Source of the DNA: a virus
Length of the DNA stretch: 21,484 nt
Reading direction: 5' to 3' (one strand)
IMG/VR virus record: IMGVR_UViG_3300028498_000012
Location: 3,210-24,693 of that record
In this document: piece by piece, positions 20,611 through 21,484 of the stretch
Layout of the letters: each line of letters starts with the position of its first letter
Numbering within the stretch: the first letter of the stretch is position 1
The notes under the pieces: model-generated
The model's database searches: none
Seen by the model: only the letters and a program-made list of their open reading frames with translations
Told to the model about the DNA's origin: nothing
Made by a program: the position numbers and the translations under genes

Positions 20611-20643
20611 TAAAAATAAGCCCCACAAATTAATGTAGGGCTT
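20611..20643 (-). terminator. Strong terminator ending the late leader RNA (tR'-like)
   Basis: Minus strand AAGCCCTACA pairs with TGTGGGGCTT (10 bp, one G-U) around a 6-nt loop, then ATTTTTA. It stands between the late promoter candidate and the terminase genes, where lambda has tR'. Confidence 0.88.
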
Positions 20644-20720
20644 GAATAGGTTTGCAAGGCAACTGGGATCTCCCAATCCGACCTATCGCAGCTTTTCTCG
20701 TTCCTGCGATTGGCTTAACC
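20611..20720 (-). ncRNA. Structured late leader RNA (6S-like), downstream of Q
   Basis: A transcript from the promoter at 20727-20735 would be about 110 nt and end at the terminator. It contains a 7-bp hairpin AUCGCAG/CUGCGAU (20710-20704 with 20691-20685) with a 12-nt loop, a small hairpin UGGGA/UCCCA (20675-20664), and a closing stem GCAAGG/CCUUGC (20724-20719 with 20659-20654), whose 5' strand straddles the predicted start. CCAAUC (20713-20708) and GAUUGG (20678-20673) offer a competing pairing. No ORF of note is inside. The position after a Q-like gene and before a terminator matches the lambda 6S leader. Confidence 0.6.
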
Positions 20721-20726
20721 TTGCAT

Positions 20727-20735
20727 ATTTTAGCA
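20727..20735 (-). promoter_or_regulatory. Late promoter candidate (pR'-like)
   Basis: Minus strand TGCTAAAAT, an extended -10 with one mismatch to TATAAT. It lies about 70 nt after the Q-like gene. No clear -35 is seen, as expected if late transcription is controlled by Q. I could not define a Q binding site by eye. Confidence 0.6.
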
Positions 20736-20803
20736 CCGCTTTACACTATTCTGTTCAGCGTATATCAATACTATACTACACTGTTTAACAATGCAAGCCC
20801 TAT

Positions 20804-21217
20804 CTACGCTATATCTCTTGCTAATACACCACTTACGAACCCTATGCCTAGATTGAGCAATGGCTTCACATGATAGACGCCTGCTTGTTTCTCGCTGTCT
20901 GGATATTCAAAGTCTGACCAGTAATCCCTTGCAATCTTGCGCTCACTCCAATTGTAGATAAAATGATATGTCACGATGTTATGCAAGTGGACAGAATGGC
21001 GTAAGAGCTTGTTCATTGCCCTATCTATGGCAAGTGCATCTTCATCGCTAATATAACTCACTGTGCGACGACTAGACGGCTTTACGCTATCCTTACACAG
21101 CTTAGGTGCTGACTTGATGAGCATTAGACTTGGACTCTTACACCCTAATTCGCTGTTATCATCATTAACCCATGCACCATAGGCGAACATCAAATCCGTT
21201 ATTGATAAATCACTCAT
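20804..21217 (-). CDS. Late antiterminator Q-like protein (phage 21 Q family)
   Basis: A 137-aa protein. Residues 54-72 (SYISDEDALAIDRAMNKLL), 81-97 (IVTYHFIYNWSERKIAR) and 113-132 (GVYHVKPLLNLGIGFVSGVL) follow the Phage_antitermQ pattern: an Asp-rich lead-in, a 'l..yY..g.s.r.iA' DNA-binding helix pair and a C-terminal helix ending in '..iegvL'. These proteins bind near the late promoter, join the paused RNA polymerase and narrow its RNA exit channel so that terminators are ignored. ATGA overlap with the upstream gene. The next elements are a promoter, short leader and terminator, exactly what Q proteins act on. The family call is by pattern. Confidence 0.75.
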   Translation of the reverse strand: MSDLSITDLMFAYGAWVNDDNSELGCKSPSLMLIKSAPKLCKDSVKPSSRRTVSYISDEDALAIDRAMNKLLRHSVHLHNIVTYHFIYNWSERKIARDYWSDFEYPDSEKQAGVYHVKPLLNLGIGFVSGVLARDIA

Positions 21218-21484
21218 TTGCCCTGCTCCGTTTCTCTAGCCCATTGAAGTTCTTGCGGTGTCGTTAACATAAAATCATTTGCGTAGCAGTAACGCTCTAC
21301 TCGGTCTAAATACTCGGTCATCTGTTTTACGCTTGCGTCTGTCGTACTGGTCTGTCTAATCACATGAGCCGCTATTTTGTCGTAATGTCCTCGGTCAATC
21401 CCTTTTAGTACTTTGACCGAATCGCACATCGCAGCGTATTGAGCATCGTCACGATAGAATATAGGCACTAGAAACTTATACTTG
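21214..21484 (-). CDS. Unknown protein, 5' end outside window
   Basis: At least 84 residues, ending EYLDRVERYCYANDFMLTTP QELQWARETEQGK. The frame remains open to the window edge (…KYKFLVPIFYRDD), so the true start is probably upstream of 21484; a GTG at 21466-21468 has no Shine-Dalgarno sequence. It overlaps the Q-like gene by 4 nt (ATGA) and so belongs to the same early/middle operon. Helical, soluble, no recognised family. Confidence 0.6.
   Translation of the reverse strand, partial: KYKFLVPIFYRDDAQYAAMCDSVKVLKGIDRGHYDKIAAHVIRQTSTTDASVKQMTEYLDRVERYCYANDFMLTTPQELQWARETEQGK

Noticed and set aside
20654-20724. The late leader RNA as a tRNA or tmRNA fragment.
   Set aside because: The arm pattern does not fit a cloverleaf, and no CCA end or T-loop motif is present.
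1-21484. CRISPR arrays, insertion sequences, integrase or attachment sites.
   Set aside because: No regularly spaced repeats, transposase motifs, integrase gene or tRNA-based attachment sequence was seen.

Overview
The window is the late, virion-building region of a contractile-tailed phage or prophage (myovirus morphology). Every convincing gene is on the minus strand, so transcription runs from the right end (21484) to the left end (1). The moderate, slightly AT-rich composition and the protein style suggest a gammaproteobacterial host of the Moraxellaceae type (Psychrobacter, Moraxella or Acinetobacter), but the host is an inference. No integrase, attachment site, lysis cassette or replication gene is visible, so an integrated prophage cannot be told from a free phage.

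Layout in transcription order. (1) 21484-20611: a partial unknown gene, a Q-type late antiterminator, then an extended -10 promoter, a short structured leader RNA and a strong intrinsic terminator; this has the order of a lambdoid Q / pR' / tR' late switch. (2) 20603-19628: an AP2-domain homing-type accessory gene behind its own promoter and a structured 5' leader, and a small unknown gene, each ending in a terminator. (3) 19606-15399: Sf6-like small terminase, large terminase, DUF1073 portal and Mu F-like minor head protein. (4) 15394-14764: three small accessory ORFs, one with its own promoter, and two terminators. (5) 14751-11522: an unknown 99-aa protein, DUF2213 protease/scaffold, Gp24-like cement protein, DUF2184 major capsid protein and a small basic protein. 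(6) 11332-10418: a two-gene accessory cassette with promoter and terminator. (7) 10392-8741: four connector/neck proteins. (8) 8729-8367: a one-gene accessory cassette whose leader is homologous to the one in (2). (9) 8336-1: sheath, tube, tail chaperones, tape measure, Dit-like protein, baseplate plug, hub, Gp138-type spike, a lipoprotein cassette with terminator, gp25/gp46-like wedge protein, baseplate J protein and the beginning of a DUF2612 protein. Tail fibres would lie beyond the left edge.

Two ideas tie the window together. First, eight intrinsic terminators on the coding strand interrupt what should be one late operon, almost all at the ends of small accessory ('moron') genes. This makes sense if the Q-like protein loads RNA polymerase at the late promoter and carries it through them, while in a lysogen the accessory genes are expressed from their own TGnTATAAT promoters and stop at their own terminators. 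Second, two of these genes begin with the same kind of RNA element: the predicted transcript starts at the first base of a GUCGGM/KCCGAC stem whose last pair covaries between the copies, and in the 20.5-kb copy that stem competes with a hairpin that hides the ribosome binding site. This looks like an undescribed cis-regulatory RNA. A 16-bp segment of it is also found, 15/16 identical, in the late leader RNA.
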